In this document: positions 25,537 to 34,692 of the stretch, piece by piece
Layout: every line of letters begins with the position of its first letter
Numbering within the stretch: position 1 is the stretch's first letter
NCBI RefSeq assembly: GCF_024586915.1
Contig: NZ_JANBVS010000009.1
Location: 124,001-188,000, forward strand
From: Bradyrhizobium sp. SRS-191
GTDB taxonomy: Bacteria; Pseudomonadota; Alphaproteobacteria; Rhizobiales; Xanthobacteraceae
Length of the DNA: 64,000 nt
Reading direction: 5' to 3'
Program-made: the position numbers and the translations under genes
The notes under the pieces: model-generated
What the model was told of the DNA's origin: nothing
The model's database searches: none
The model's input: only the letters and a program-made list of their open reading frames with translations

Positions 25537-26685
25537 TCAGCCGCGGCGGTGCAATTTGGCCTGCAGGAAGTCGCGCACCCGCACGGGATCGACGTCCTTT
25601 GCGATCACGGCGCGGCCGATCGCTTCCATCAGGATGAAGGTGAGCTTGCCGCGCTTCACCTTCTTGTCCTGCGCCATCAAGGCCAAAAGCCGGTCGGCGT
25701 CGCCGACACCCTCTTGGGCAAAGCCGGCGATATCCTGCAGATGGGTCGGTAAGCCCACGGCGGCAAGGTGACGCTCGATCCTCGTGACATCGTCCGGCGG
25801 CAGCATGCCGAGCTCGGCGGAGAATTGCGCTGCCAGCACCATGCCGACGGACACGCCCTCCCCATGGAACAGCCGGTCGGAGAAGCCGGTGATGGCCTCC
25901 AGCGCATGGCCGAAGGTGTGGCCGAGATTGAGCAGCGCGCGGTCGCCGGTCTCGCGCTCGTCGCGGGCGACGATCGCGGCCTTGGCGCGGCAGGAGGTCG
26001 CGACCGCATGCTCGCGGGCCGCGCCGCCCTTGACGATGTCGGCGTGGTTGGCCTCCAGCCAGGCAAAGAAGCTGGCGTCGCCGAGCAGGCCGTATTTGGC
26101 GACCTCGGCATAGCCGGCGCGGAACTGGCGCGGCGACAGCGTGTCGAGCACCGCAGTGTCGGCGATCACCAGCACCGGCTGGTGGAACGCGCCGAGCAGG
26201 TTCTTGCCCTGCGGTGAGTTGATCCCGGTCTTGCCGCCGACCGAGGAATCGACCTGCGCCAGCAGCGAGGTCGGCACCTGCACGAAATCGACGCCGCGGC
26301 GCAGGATCGCGGCCGCGAAGCCGGCGAGATCGCCGACCACGCCGCCGCCGAGCGCGATGACGAGATCGTTGCGTTCGATCTTCGCGGCGATCAGCGCCTC
26401 GCTGACCTTCTCCAGGCCGGCATAGGTCTTGGAGCCCTCGCCCTCTTCGACCACGATGGTCGAGGTGGGGATGCCGGCCTCGGCCAGAATCGCCTCGGCC
26501 GGCTTCAGCCAATGCGTGGCAACGGTGCGGTCGGTGACGATGGCCGTCCGCACGCCCGGCCGAAGCGCCGCGATCCGCTGTCCGAGCGTCGCCAGGACGC
26601 CGCGGCCGATGACGATGTCATAGGCGCGGTCGCCGAGCGCGACATCGACGATGATCGGATCGGAATGCTTCAGGGGTGCCGTCAT
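25537..26685 (-). CDS. aroB: 3-dehydroquinate synthase
   Basis: A 382-residue AroB, second enzyme of the shikimate pathway, converting DAHP to 3-dehydroquinate with NAD and a divalent metal. Motifs: VEEGEGSKTYAGLEKV, the NAD-binding IALGGGVVGDLAGFAAA, FVQVPTSLLAQVDSSVGGKTGIN and the metal-ligand region LNLGHTFGHALEA (HxxxH-type). Start ATG 26685 overlaps the aroK stop by four bases (ATGA), so aroK-aroB is translationally coupled; the upstream frame runs into aroK. Order aroK-aroB is the usual alphaproteobacterial one. Confidence 0.97.
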   Translation of the reverse strand: MTAPLKHSDPIIVDVALGDRAYDIVIGRGVLATLGQRIAALRPGVRTAIVTDRTVATHWLKPAEAILAEAGIPTSTIVVEEGEGSKTYAGLEKVSEALIAAKIERNDLVIALGGGVVGDLAGFAAAILRRGVDFVQVPTSLLAQVDSSVGGKTGINSPQGKNLLGAFHQPVLVIADTAVLDTLSPRQFRAGYAEVAKYGLLGDASFFAWLEANHADIVKGGAAREHAVATSCRAKAAIVARDERETGDRALLNLGHTFGHALEAITGFSDRLFHGEGVSVGMVLAAQFSAELGMLPPDDVTRIERHLAAVGLPTHLQDIAGFAQEGVGDADRLLALMAQDKKVKRGKLTFILMEAIGRAVIAKDVDPVRVRDFLQAKLHRRG

Positions 26686-27347
26686 CGGAGTGCGCTCATC
26701 GCCTGCGGAGGATCGGGTTGAATCGGATCGGGTTGCGGCCCGTCCGGCTGCCCCTCGGTTTCGGGCGGGGCCAGGAAAGCCTGCAGCGCCTCCAGGCAAT
26801 CCTCGACGACGCGGTCATGCGGCACGTCGCGCGAGCAGATCGTGATGTCAGCGGTCTGGTAGACCGGCTCACGCTCGGTCAGCAGCCGCGCGACGGTGCC
26901 TTCGGGATCTGCGGTTTGCAGCAGCGGGCGATCCGCGCGGCGCCGGACCCGGCGCATGATCACGTCGGCATCCGCCTTGAGCCACACCGAGACAGCTTTT
27001 TCGTGGATGCGCTGGCGCGTCTCCTCGCGCATGAAGGCTCCGCCGCCGGTGGCCAGCACCGTCGGCCCGGCTTCCAGCAGCCGGGCGATCACCCGCGCCT
27101 CGCCGTTGCGAAAATAATCCTCGCCGCGCGCCTCGAAGATCTCCGGTATGCTCATGCCGGCCGCGGTCTCGATCTCCGTGTCCGCATCGACGAAAGGCAG
27201 CCGCAGCCGCGCCGCGAGCCGCCGGCCCACCGTCGACTTGCCGGCGCCCATCATCCCGACCAGCACGATCAGCCGCTTGCCGAGGCCCGCGACAATCGCG
27301 GCCTCCGGAGCGGCTGGGCTGGGTGCTGGTTGGGTCGTATCGGTCAT
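26682..27347 (-). CDS. aroK: Shikimate kinase
   Basis: A 221-residue shikimate kinase, fifth step of the shikimate pathway. Walker A GMMGAGKST and GRRLAARLRLPFVDADTEIE follow an N-terminal extension of about 25 residues. The shikimate-binding LATGGGAFMREETR and the lid region RADRPLLQTADPEGTVARL are present. Start ATG 27347 is preceded by GGAGGG. The C-terminal ~35 residues are Pro/Gln-rich and go beyond E. coli AroK. First gene of the aroK-aroB-CorC run. Convergent neighbours are separated upstream by a dispersed repeat at 27409-27570. Confidence 0.96.
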   Translation of the reverse strand: MTDTTQPAPSPAAPEAAIVAGLGKRLIVLVGMMGAGKSTVGRRLAARLRLPFVDADTEIETAAGMSIPEIFEARGEDYFRNGEARVIARLLEAGPTVLATGGGAFMREETRQRIHEKAVSVWLKADADVIMRRVRRRADRPLLQTADPEGTVARLLTEREPVYQTADITICSRDVPHDRVVEDCLEALQAFLAPPETEGQPDGPQPDPIQPDPPQAMSALR

Positions 27348-27408
27348 CCCTCCGCTTCTAACCCAGCCCCTGCTGCTTTCAAAGGCATCCTGTTCCGCGT
27401 CACGCCAA

Positions 27409-27570
27409 CCCCGGACGTCGTTCCGGGGCGCGCGCGGCGCGAGCCCGGAACCCATAACCCCAGGCAGATGTCGTGGAGCGAGATACCCACCACCAGCCTG
27501 CACCATACGGCATGCTGTGGGTATGGATTCCGGACTCGTCGCGCTGCGCGGGCCGCCCCGGAATGACGGA
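27409..27570. repeat. Dispersed palindromic repeat upstream of aroK
   Basis: Left part has CCCCGGACGTCGTTCCGGGG and GGAACCCATAACCCCAGG; right part (27517-27570) has GTGGGTATGGATTCCGG and CCCCGGAATGACGG in the opposite orientation. It belongs to the CCATAACC family seen at several other places. Confidence 0.7.
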
Positions 27571-27676
27571 GCAAGACAACTGGTCATCGGACGACGGGCC
27601 GGCAGCGCGGACTTGCCAGCCGGGTGCGAACATGTTGGATGAAACCGTTCCTTCCCTGGTGGCCTCTGCGACCCCG

Positions 27677-27823
27677 ATGCCCAGCCTGTTCCGCTTCCTG
27701 ACCGTGATCGCCGTCATCGTCGGCGTGGTCTATGGCGCGATCTACGCGCTGGCGAATTTCGTGACGCCGAAGTCGCGCGAGATGACGGTGTCGATCCCGC
27801 CGGACAAGTTCCAGAAGAAATGA
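27677..27823 (+). CDS. Small single-pass membrane protein
   Basis: A 48-residue protein beginning MPSLFRFLTVIAVIVGVVYG, one hydrophobic helix followed by ALANFVTPKSREMTVSIPPDKF. The helix plus a short periplasmic or cytoplasmic tail of about 20 residues is all it contains. An earlier ATG at 27632 would add 15 residues; neither start has a strong Shine-Dalgarno. A small protein of this kind upstream of xerD fits what I know of Bradyrhizobium gene order. Function unknown. Confidence 0.65.
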   Translation: MPSLFRFLTVIAVIVGVVYGAIYALANFVTPKSREMTVSIPPDKFQKK

Positions 27824-27994
27824 TCCGCGCGGTCGCCGCGAACCGAAAAGCCACAGGGCATTGATTAAGATTTTTACGATTGGCTGAGGCGGCCCGGCGC
27901 CGCGATATCGGCCAGATTTGCGGTCACCGCTCGACGTGCCGGCGCGAATATCTCGAACTGATTCGATCGCCTCGGACCCAGCGGAATCCACACT

Positions 27995-28951
<957 letters not shown>

Positions 28952-29170
28952 GCCGGCCCCACACTTTCCCGCAACCAAATCCTCTAGCGTGACGCGGCGC
29001 CCGCTTGACTTCGCGCCCGTCTGCGCTGAAAGAGCGCCATCCTGCCCGCGATCCCGGCGTGATGCCTGGAGTCCGGGCACCGATCGACCCTTAAGCTCCT
29101 GAAGTCCCACGTCTTCAGGTCCGAGGGCCGAGCCGATCTCGTCTCCCAGCGCTCTTCCTTCAGCTCTTCC

Positions 29171-30133
29171 ATGCCGGATCCCATGCGCAGCTACCTCGAT
29201 TTCGAAAAGCCCGTTGCCGAGCTCGATTCCAAGGTCGATGAACTCCGGGCGATGGCCGCCTCCGGCACCGATATCGGCGAGGAGGTCGGCCGGATCGAGG
29301 AGAAGGCCGGCCAGGCGCTGGCCGAGCTCTATGCCAATCTGACGCCGTGGCAGAAGACGATGGTCGCGCGGCACCCGCAGCGGCCGCACTTCACCGACTT
29401 CGTCAATGCGCTGATCACCGAGTTCACGCCGCTCGCCGGCGACCGCAAGTTCGGCGAGGACGCCGCTCTGCTCGGCGGCTTCGGCCGTTTCCGTGGCGAG
29501 CCGATCTGCGTGATGGGCCAGGAAAAGGGCGCCACCACCGAATCCCGCCTCAAGCACAATTTCGGCATGGCCCGCCCGGAAGGCTACCGCAAGGCCGTCC
29601 GGCTGATGGAAATGGCCGAGCGCTTCGGCATCCCCGTGCTGTCGCTGGTCGATTCCGCCGGCGCCTATCCCGGCATCGGCGCCGAGGAGCGCGGCCAGGC
29701 CGAGGCCATCGCCCGCTCCACCGACGCCTGCCTGGCGCTGGGCGTGCCGAACGTCGCCATCATCACCGGCGAGGGCATGTCGGGCGGCGCGATCGCGCTG
29801 ACCACCGCCAACCGGGTGCTGATGCTGGAGCACGCGATCTACAGCGTGATCTCGCCGGAAGCCGCCTCCTCGATCCTCTGGCGCGACGGCACCAAGGCGC
29901 AGGAAGCCGCCAACAGCATGAAGATCACGGCCCAGGACATGCTGCGCTTCGGCGTGGTCGATACCATCCTGAAGGAGCCGGTCGGCGGCGCCCACCGCGA
30001 CCCCGCCGCGATGATCGCGGCCACCGGCGAGGCGATCGCCCAGGCCTTCGACGAGATGAAAGGCCTCGATGGCGATGCCATCCGCAAGCAGCGCCGCCAG
30101 AAGTTCATCGAGATCGGCCGCAAGCTGAGCTGA
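29171..30133 (+). CDS. accA: Acetyl-CoA carboxylase carboxyltransferase subunit alpha
   Basis: A 320-residue AccA. With AccD it transfers the carboxyl group from biotin-BCCP to acetyl-CoA, giving malonyl-CoA for fatty acid synthesis. Motifs: MRSYLDFEKPVAELDSKV at the start, RHPQRPHFTDFVN, GQEKGATTESRLKHNFGM, LVDSAGAYPGIGAEERGQAE, GEGMSGGAIAL and MLEHAIYSVISPEAASSILW. Start at ATG 29171 (MPDPMRSYLD); a second ATG lies 12 bases on. It follows xerD by 219 bp, in which I saw nothing of note. Confidence 0.97.
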   Translation: MPDPMRSYLDFEKPVAELDSKVDELRAMAASGTDIGEEVGRIEEKAGQALAELYANLTPWQKTMVARHPQRPHFTDFVNALITEFTPLAGDRKFGEDAALLGGFGRFRGEPICVMGQEKGATTESRLKHNFGMARPEGYRKAVRLMEMAERFGIPVLSLVDSAGAYPGIGAEERGQAEAIARSTDACLALGVPNVAIITGEGMSGGAIALTTANRVLMLEHAIYSVISPEAASSILWRDGTKAQEAANSMKITAQDMLRFGVVDTILKEPVGGAHRDPAAMIAATGEAIAQAFDEMKGLDGDAIRKQRRQKFIEIGRKLS

Positions 30134-30205
30134 GCCGGCCTGCCCGCGTCTGCCGCTCGCGGATTTGTGAGTCTTTCCAGCCGTTTGGCCGCATTTCGGC
30201 CGTGG

Positions 30206-30256
30206 CGGCGCGGTCTGCTGTTTAGAACTTGTTGACCAAGAGGGCCACCGCGCCGC
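30206..30256. promoter_or_regulatory. GC-rich inverted repeat between accA and the L,D-transpeptidase gene
   Basis: GCGGCGCGGT (30206-30215) pairs with ACCGCGCCGC (30247-30256) around a 31-nt loop. It lies about 75 bp after the accA stop. There is no clean T-run, so it could be a weak terminator or a regulatory hairpin. Confidence 0.4.
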
Positions 30257-30424
30257 GGCACTGCCGTAGCGCGGGTTGCGGCTCCCGGGGCCAAAGGGTA
30301 CAATTTTAATCATTGGTTTGACGTGGGCATGACGCGCGGTCGACCTGGGATCTCTCCAGCGTCCCGACCGATCGAGAGCAAGAGTGGGGTATCGCGGCAT
30401 GCTGGGTTTGCGGGGAGCTTCGCT

Positions 30425-31888
30425 TTGATCAACCGCGCTTTCGTCCGGGTCCTGATGACCTCGGCCGCGCTGGCCGCCGGTGCGCTGCTGACCGGCTGCA
30501 ACAGCGACCAGGTCGCGCTTGCCACCAATGCCAAGGCCAATCAGCCGGTGCCGCCGAAGCTGGTTGCGGCCATGACCGAGAAGGACATGGATCCGCAGTC
30601 GCCGATCCTGGTGCGCGTGTTCAAGCAGGAGGCCGAGCTCGAGGTCTGGAAGCAGGACCGCTCCGGCAAGTTCGGGCTGCTCAAGTCCTATCCGATCTGC
30701 CGCTGGTCGGGCGATCTCGGGCCCAAGGTGCGGGAGGGCGACCGCCAGGCGCCCGAGGGCTTCTACTCGATCAATCCGAGCCAGATGAATCCGCAGTCGG
30801 CCTACTATCTCTCCTTCAACACCGGCTATCCGAACGCGTTCGACAAGGCGCTCGGCCGCACCGGCTCGCAGCTGATGGTGCATGGTGACTGCTCCTCGCG
30901 CGGCTGCTTTGCGATGACCGACGAGCAGATCGCCGAGATCTATGCGCTCGGCCGCGAATCTTTCTTCGGCGGGCAGCGCGCCTTCCAGTTCCAGGCCTAT
31001 CCGTTCCGGATGACGCCGGTGAACATGGCCAAGCATCGCAACAATCCGAACATGCCGTTCTGGCGCATGATCAAGGAAGGCTACGACGCCTTCGAGGTTA
31101 CCCGTCAGGAGCCGAAGGTCGACTTCTGTGAGAAGAAATACGTCTTCAACGCCCAGAAGCCGCCGGGCGCGACCCGTGATCCGGTGTTCGACGCGGCCGC
31201 CAAGTGCCCGGCCTATGTCGTGCCGGACGAGATCACGACGGCGGTGCGCGAGAAGCAGCAGGCGGACGAGGCCGAATACGCCAAGCTGGTCGCCAAGGGC
31301 ACGCCGGTGGCCAAGCTCAACACCGGCATCGACGGCGGCATGAATCCGGTGTTCGCCAGCCGCGTGCCGGGCGCATCGACGGGCCTGTCCGATGCCGGCG
31401 AGGCGCCGGGCCTGTCGCTCGCCAACTTCCAGGCGACGCCGGGCACGATCCCGGGTCACGTCAACCCGCCGCGCGCGCCTGACGCGACCGAGGTCGCGGC
31501 GATGCCGGCCAGTACAGCGCCGGCTCCGGCGACGACGTCCTCGACCTCGACCCGCGTTGCGGCCGTCAGCGCGCCGGAGAAGCCGAGCTTCATGTCGAGC
31601 CTCGCCCGCAAGGTCGGCCTCGGCGGCAATGCGCCGGCTGAGACCACCGCAAGCGCGAAGCCTGCAGAGAAGACCGCGGAGACAAAGCCCGCACCGAAGC
31701 CGGTCGCCGCCGCCAAGCCCGCTGAAACCAAGCAGGCCGCCGCACGGCCGCCGTTCAAGCCCGCGGCCAGCGACGCACCGGCGACCACGGCGTCGGCCCC
31801 GGCGCAGACCCAGGCCTCCCTGGTCTCCGGCGCCGCGCCCGTGCTGCCGTCGAACTCGTTCGACAGCCGGTTCGCCGGGTTCAAGTAG
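30425..31888 (+). CDS. L,D-transpeptidase family lipoprotein (YafK-like) with low-complexity tail
   Basis: A 487-residue protein from a TTG at 30425, preceded by GGGGAG (30412-30417). The earlier ATG at 30323 is in frame but would put a hydrophilic stretch ahead of the signal. Residues 5-25 form a lipoprotein signal ending in the lipobox LTGC (Cys25). The YkuD/YafK domain follows, with YPICRWSGDLGPKVREGDRQ, PEGFYSINPSQMN and the catalytic HGDCSSRGCFAMTD (His153, Cys161). YafK-type enzymes cross-link or release peptidoglycan or attach envelope proteins. From about residue 340 the chain is Ala/Pro/Lys/Thr-rich low complexity, possibly a cell-wall spacer. Confidence 0.85.
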   Translation: MINRAFVRVLMTSAALAAGALLTGCNSDQVALATNAKANQPVPPKLVAAMTEKDMDPQSPILVRVFKQEAELEVWKQDRSGKFGLLKSYPICRWSGDLGPKVREGDRQAPEGFYSINPSQMNPQSAYYLSFNTGYPNAFDKALGRTGSQLMVHGDCSSRGCFAMTDEQIAEIYALGRESFFGGQRAFQFQAYPFRMTPVNMAKHRNNPNMPFWRMIKEGYDAFEVTRQEPKVDFCEKKYVFNAQKPPGATRDPVFDAAAKCPAYVVPDEITTAVREKQQADEAEYAKLVAKGTPVAKLNTGIDGGMNPVFASRVPGASTGLSDAGEAPGLSLANFQATPGTIPGHVNPPRAPDATEVAAMPASTAPAPATTSSTSTRVAAVSAPEKPSFMSSLARKVGLGGNAPAETTASAKPAEKTAETKPAPKPVAAAKPAETKQAAARPPFKPAASDAPATTASAPAQTQASLVSGAAPVLPSNSFDSRFAGFK

Positions 31889-32002
31889 GCCGGCCAACGC
31901 GGCACCACGCGGATCGCTATTCCGGTTGGCAGATCGTGCGATCTGCTTCGTCGCGACTGTCCGCACCCTGTGTCGATAGGTTCGCATCGGCATCAAACCA
32001 TT

Positions 32003-32460
32003 CGGTGTCATCCCGGCGAACGCCGGGATCCATAACCACGGCGAGAATCGGTGCGCGAGCTGGATGCTCCAGCGTGCCGCATCCGTCTGCCGCGGAGTAT
32101 GGATCCCGGATCAGCGCCGCGACGCGCGTGGCGCGTCACGGCTTGTCCGGGACGACAGCGGAGATTGTCGGCGCGGTTCGTCATTCTCACGCCAAACCGG
32201 TCGCGATCGACCGCATCGTGCCGATGAGTCCGCAGCTGTCGCAAATCATTCGGCGTCATCCCGGCGAACGCCGGGATCCATAACCACCGGCGGGAATCGA
32301 GGCGCGAGATGTGTGCTCCAGCGTGCCCCATACAACCGCCGCGGAGTATGGATCCCGGGTCGGCGCCCAGCGACGCTGCGCGTCGCCGGGCTTGCCGGGA
32401 CGACACCGAATTTTGTCGGCACGGTTGCGCATTCTCGCACCCGCTGTCGCGTCCGAGTGT
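32003..32460. repeat. Two copies of a ~210-bp composite palindromic repeat
   Basis: Copy 1 (about 32003-32215) and copy 2 (about 32249-32455) share the same order of parts: GTCATCCCGGCGAACGCCGG, GGGATCCATAACCAC, a CTCCAGCGTGCC segment, GCCGCGGAGTATGGATCCCG, GGGACGACA, a TTGTCGGC segment and ATTCTC. The ends match the CCATAACCAC repeat family. The copies are diverged but clearly aligned by eye. Confidence 0.75.
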
Positions 32461-32489
32461 TGCTTATCCAATCACCCTCTCCAAACCGA

Positions 32490-32850
32490 GGGTGCAGGGA
32501 GAGCCGGGCCTCGACTGAGGCCCGTGGCCCGCCTGCGGAAAAAATGCAGGCGGCAGGAACCACAGGTCCAGCCGGATCGACCCGGCCCTCCCTGCGTGAT
32601 GGCTTTACGGCTGCTTCGCGATCTCCCCGGTGCCCGGGCTGTCTGGTCACCGTCGCCTGCGCCACGCTCTCGCGCCGGCGCAGGCTTGATACTGGCTTCG
32701 GAGTATCAGGACCACGCGACTTGACCGTGCGAACCAATTCGTTCGTCGGCGCGATTGCTCACGCTGCAAACCGGCCCGCCCACCACATCCCGCACTCCAC
32801 GCTTCGTGACGACCGCGCAGCGCCCCTCGTCGATGAGGCGGGATGACGGG
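32490..32850. ncRNA. Multi-hairpin segment, candidate structured RNA or dispersed repeat
   Basis: Four hairpins follow each other: CCGCCTGC/GCAGGCGG (32529-32536 with 32546-32553), GCCGG/CCGGC (32571-32575 with 32582-32586), CCCGG/CCGGG (32626-32638) and GCCTGCGCC/GGCGCAGGC (32655-32663 with 32677-32685). From memory, very similar sequence (AAAAAATGCAGGCGGCAGGA onwards) is widespread in Bradyrhizobium and Rhodopseudomonas, often mis-annotated as small hypothetical proteins. Whether it is transcribed is unknown. Strand not determined. Confidence 0.45.
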
Positions 32851-33158
32851 ATAAGAGCATAGATTTCCGAAAAAGCGAAGCTGATTATTTTTCACAAGGG
32901 GACTGGACAGGCCAAATCAGCTTGAAGGCACGGGAGAAATGAGAGTCCGCGCGCAGACGCTTCGCCGTGCAGAGCGCCGTCGCGTCGCCGGTGCACGCAT
33001 GGACAAAGTCGTCTCACGCGACCAGGACGCGTGCCCCGCTGCGCTGGTCCGGCTCCCGAGGCGCTTGCGTGACGTCCCTCACGGAGATCGCGCCGTCACT
33101 CTGCGACAACTCGGCCGTCACCCGCGGTGAGGTGACGTCAAACCGAGGGAGAACAACA

Positions 33159-34607
33159 ATGAGCTTATTCGGCGATATCGGGCACGCCCTGGGGTCGGCT
33201 GTGAAGGGCGTGGCGCATGTGGCGTCGGATGTCGGCCATGCGGTCGGTCACGCCGCCTCCAGCGTGGTGCATACGGTGGAGCATGCGGCGAGCGGCGTCG
33301 CGCACGAGGTCGGCCATCTCGGCGGCTCGGTCATCCATACCATCGGCAAGGTCACGCACACCGTCGGCGACGCCGCGTCGAGCGTCGTCCACACGGTGGG
33401 TCATGTCGCCGGCGACGTCGGGCACGTCGTGAGCGATGTCGCCCACGGCATCGGCCATCTCGGCAGCGAGGCGATCCACACCGTCGGCGGCGTCGTGCAT
33501 GCCGTCGAGCATGCCGGCGCGGCGGTCGGCGGCAGCATCATTCATGGGGTTCAGGACGTGGTGTCGACCGCCGGTCACGTCGCCGGCGACATCGCCAGCA
33601 CCGGCGCTCACGTGGTCGGTGACGTCGCCTCCGGCCTCAACCATCTCGCCCATGGCGATCTCGGCGGTGTCGTCGGCGACATCGGACACATCGGCAGCGA
33701 TATCGTGAACGGCGGCGTGAAGGTCGGCGGTGACCTTGCGCATGGCGTGATCGCCACGGTGGGCGACGCCGTCCATGGCGCCGTCGGCCTCGGCCATGCC
33801 GGGCTGGAAGCGGCCGGCGCGATCGGTCACGGCGCGCTCGGCATGGCCGGCACCATCGTCGACACGGCCGCGCATGTCGGCGCCGACGGCATCCATCTGG
33901 CGGGCGATGTGGTGAAGGGCGGCCTCGAGCTCGGCACGACGCTCGGTCACGGCACGATCGGCATCGTCACCGATGCGGTGTCGAGCGCCGGTCACCTGGT
34001 GGGCGGACCGCTCGGCCACGTCATCTCCGACGTCGCGCACGCCGCCGAGACGGTCGGCTCCGGGATCACCGGCGGCATCAGCCACGCCGTCGGCGCGGGC
34101 GTGTCGGGCCTGACGGAGGCCGCCAGCGACCTGACCCACGCGGTCGGGCACCAGGCCAACGCGATCGGCCACGATCTCGGGACGCTCGCCAGCGATCTCA
34201 GCCACGGCAATGCTCAGGCCGCGCTCAACGACCTGTTCAAGCTCGCCGGTGACGTGCTCGGCGGCGGCCATGAGAGCGGCCACACCGGCGGCCACGGCGG
34301 CGGGTTCTGGGACCAGATCGCGCAGGCGATCCACCAGTCCGGCGACAACGGCCACGGCGGCAACGGCCCCGGCCTCGGCTTTGGTGGTCCGCTGCATGGC
34401 GAGGGCTCGTCGCATCACCCGATCATCGCCGACGGCCTTGGCAATCATGGGTTCGGCGACCATGGCCACGATCATCAGGCGGGCAACACCGGCATCGTGC
34501 CGCCGCACGATTTCAGCCACGCCGGTGGCGCGCACGACGCTCCGCACCACGATTTCAGCCACGTCGCCCACATCGACGACTCGCATCACTTCACGCTGCA
34601 TGGCTGA
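33159..34607 (+). CDS. Histidine-rich hendecad-repeat protein, no recognised family
   Basis: A 482-residue protein with an unusual composition: rich in Gly, Ala, Val and His (about 60 His), with no Cys, Arg or Tyr, one Trp and hardly any Lys. Residues 1-360 are made of degenerate 7/11-residue units such as VEHAASGVAHE and VGHLGGSVIHT; His residues follow at 4, 7 or 11 spacing through residues 9-162, as on one helix face. From about 370 the chain is Gly/His-rich and ends in two HDFSH units. No signal peptide or strong membrane segment. ATG 33159 has GAGGGAGA upstream; the frame is open further up but without support. Monocistronic with terminator at 34623. Metal binding, lipid coating or pH sensing are guesses. 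Confidence 0.85.
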   Translation: MSLFGDIGHALGSAVKGVAHVASDVGHAVGHAASSVVHTVEHAASGVAHEVGHLGGSVIHTIGKVTHTVGDAASSVVHTVGHVAGDVGHVVSDVAHGIGHLGSEAIHTVGGVVHAVEHAGAAVGGSIIHGVQDVVSTAGHVAGDIASTGAHVVGDVASGLNHLAHGDLGGVVGDIGHIGSDIVNGGVKVGGDLAHGVIATVGDAVHGAVGLGHAGLEAAGAIGHGALGMAGTIVDTAAHVGADGIHLAGDVVKGGLELGTTLGHGTIGIVTDAVSSAGHLVGGPLGHVISDVAHAAETVGSGITGGISHAVGAGVSGLTEAASDLTHAVGHQANAIGHDLGTLASDLSHGNAQAALNDLFKLAGDVLGGGHESGHTGGHGGGFWDQIAQAIHQSGDNGHGGNGPGLGFGGPLHGEGSSHHPIIADGLGNHGFGDHGHDHQAGNTGIVPPHDFSHAGGAHDAPHHDFSHVAHIDDSHHFTLHG

Positions 34608-34622
34608 GGCCGGACAAAGAAG

Positions 34623-34652
34623 AACCCGCGGTGCATGCACCGCGGGTTTTTC
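34623..34652 (+). terminator. Perfect palindromic terminator
   Basis: A 26-bp perfect palindrome (34623-34648) with arms AACCCGCGGTGCA / TGCACCGCGGGTT is followed by a T-run. It lies 16 bp past the stop of the histidine-rich gene. Confidence 0.92.
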
Positions 34653-34692
34653 GTCCTCTCAGATTTGTCGTCTCAGAGATGCCGCGTTCGGC

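Noticed and set aside
32064..32846. Plus-strand open frame of 260 codons in the repeat-rich spacer
   Set aside because: It runs through palindromic repeats and hairpins; the translation has the composition of mis-annotated repeat ORFs seen in related genomes.
33165..34640. Minus-strand open frame of 491 codons opposite the histidine-rich gene
   Set aside because: Its repeats mirror the plus-strand repeats and it has no ribosome binding site; the plus strand has a good RBS and the terminator.
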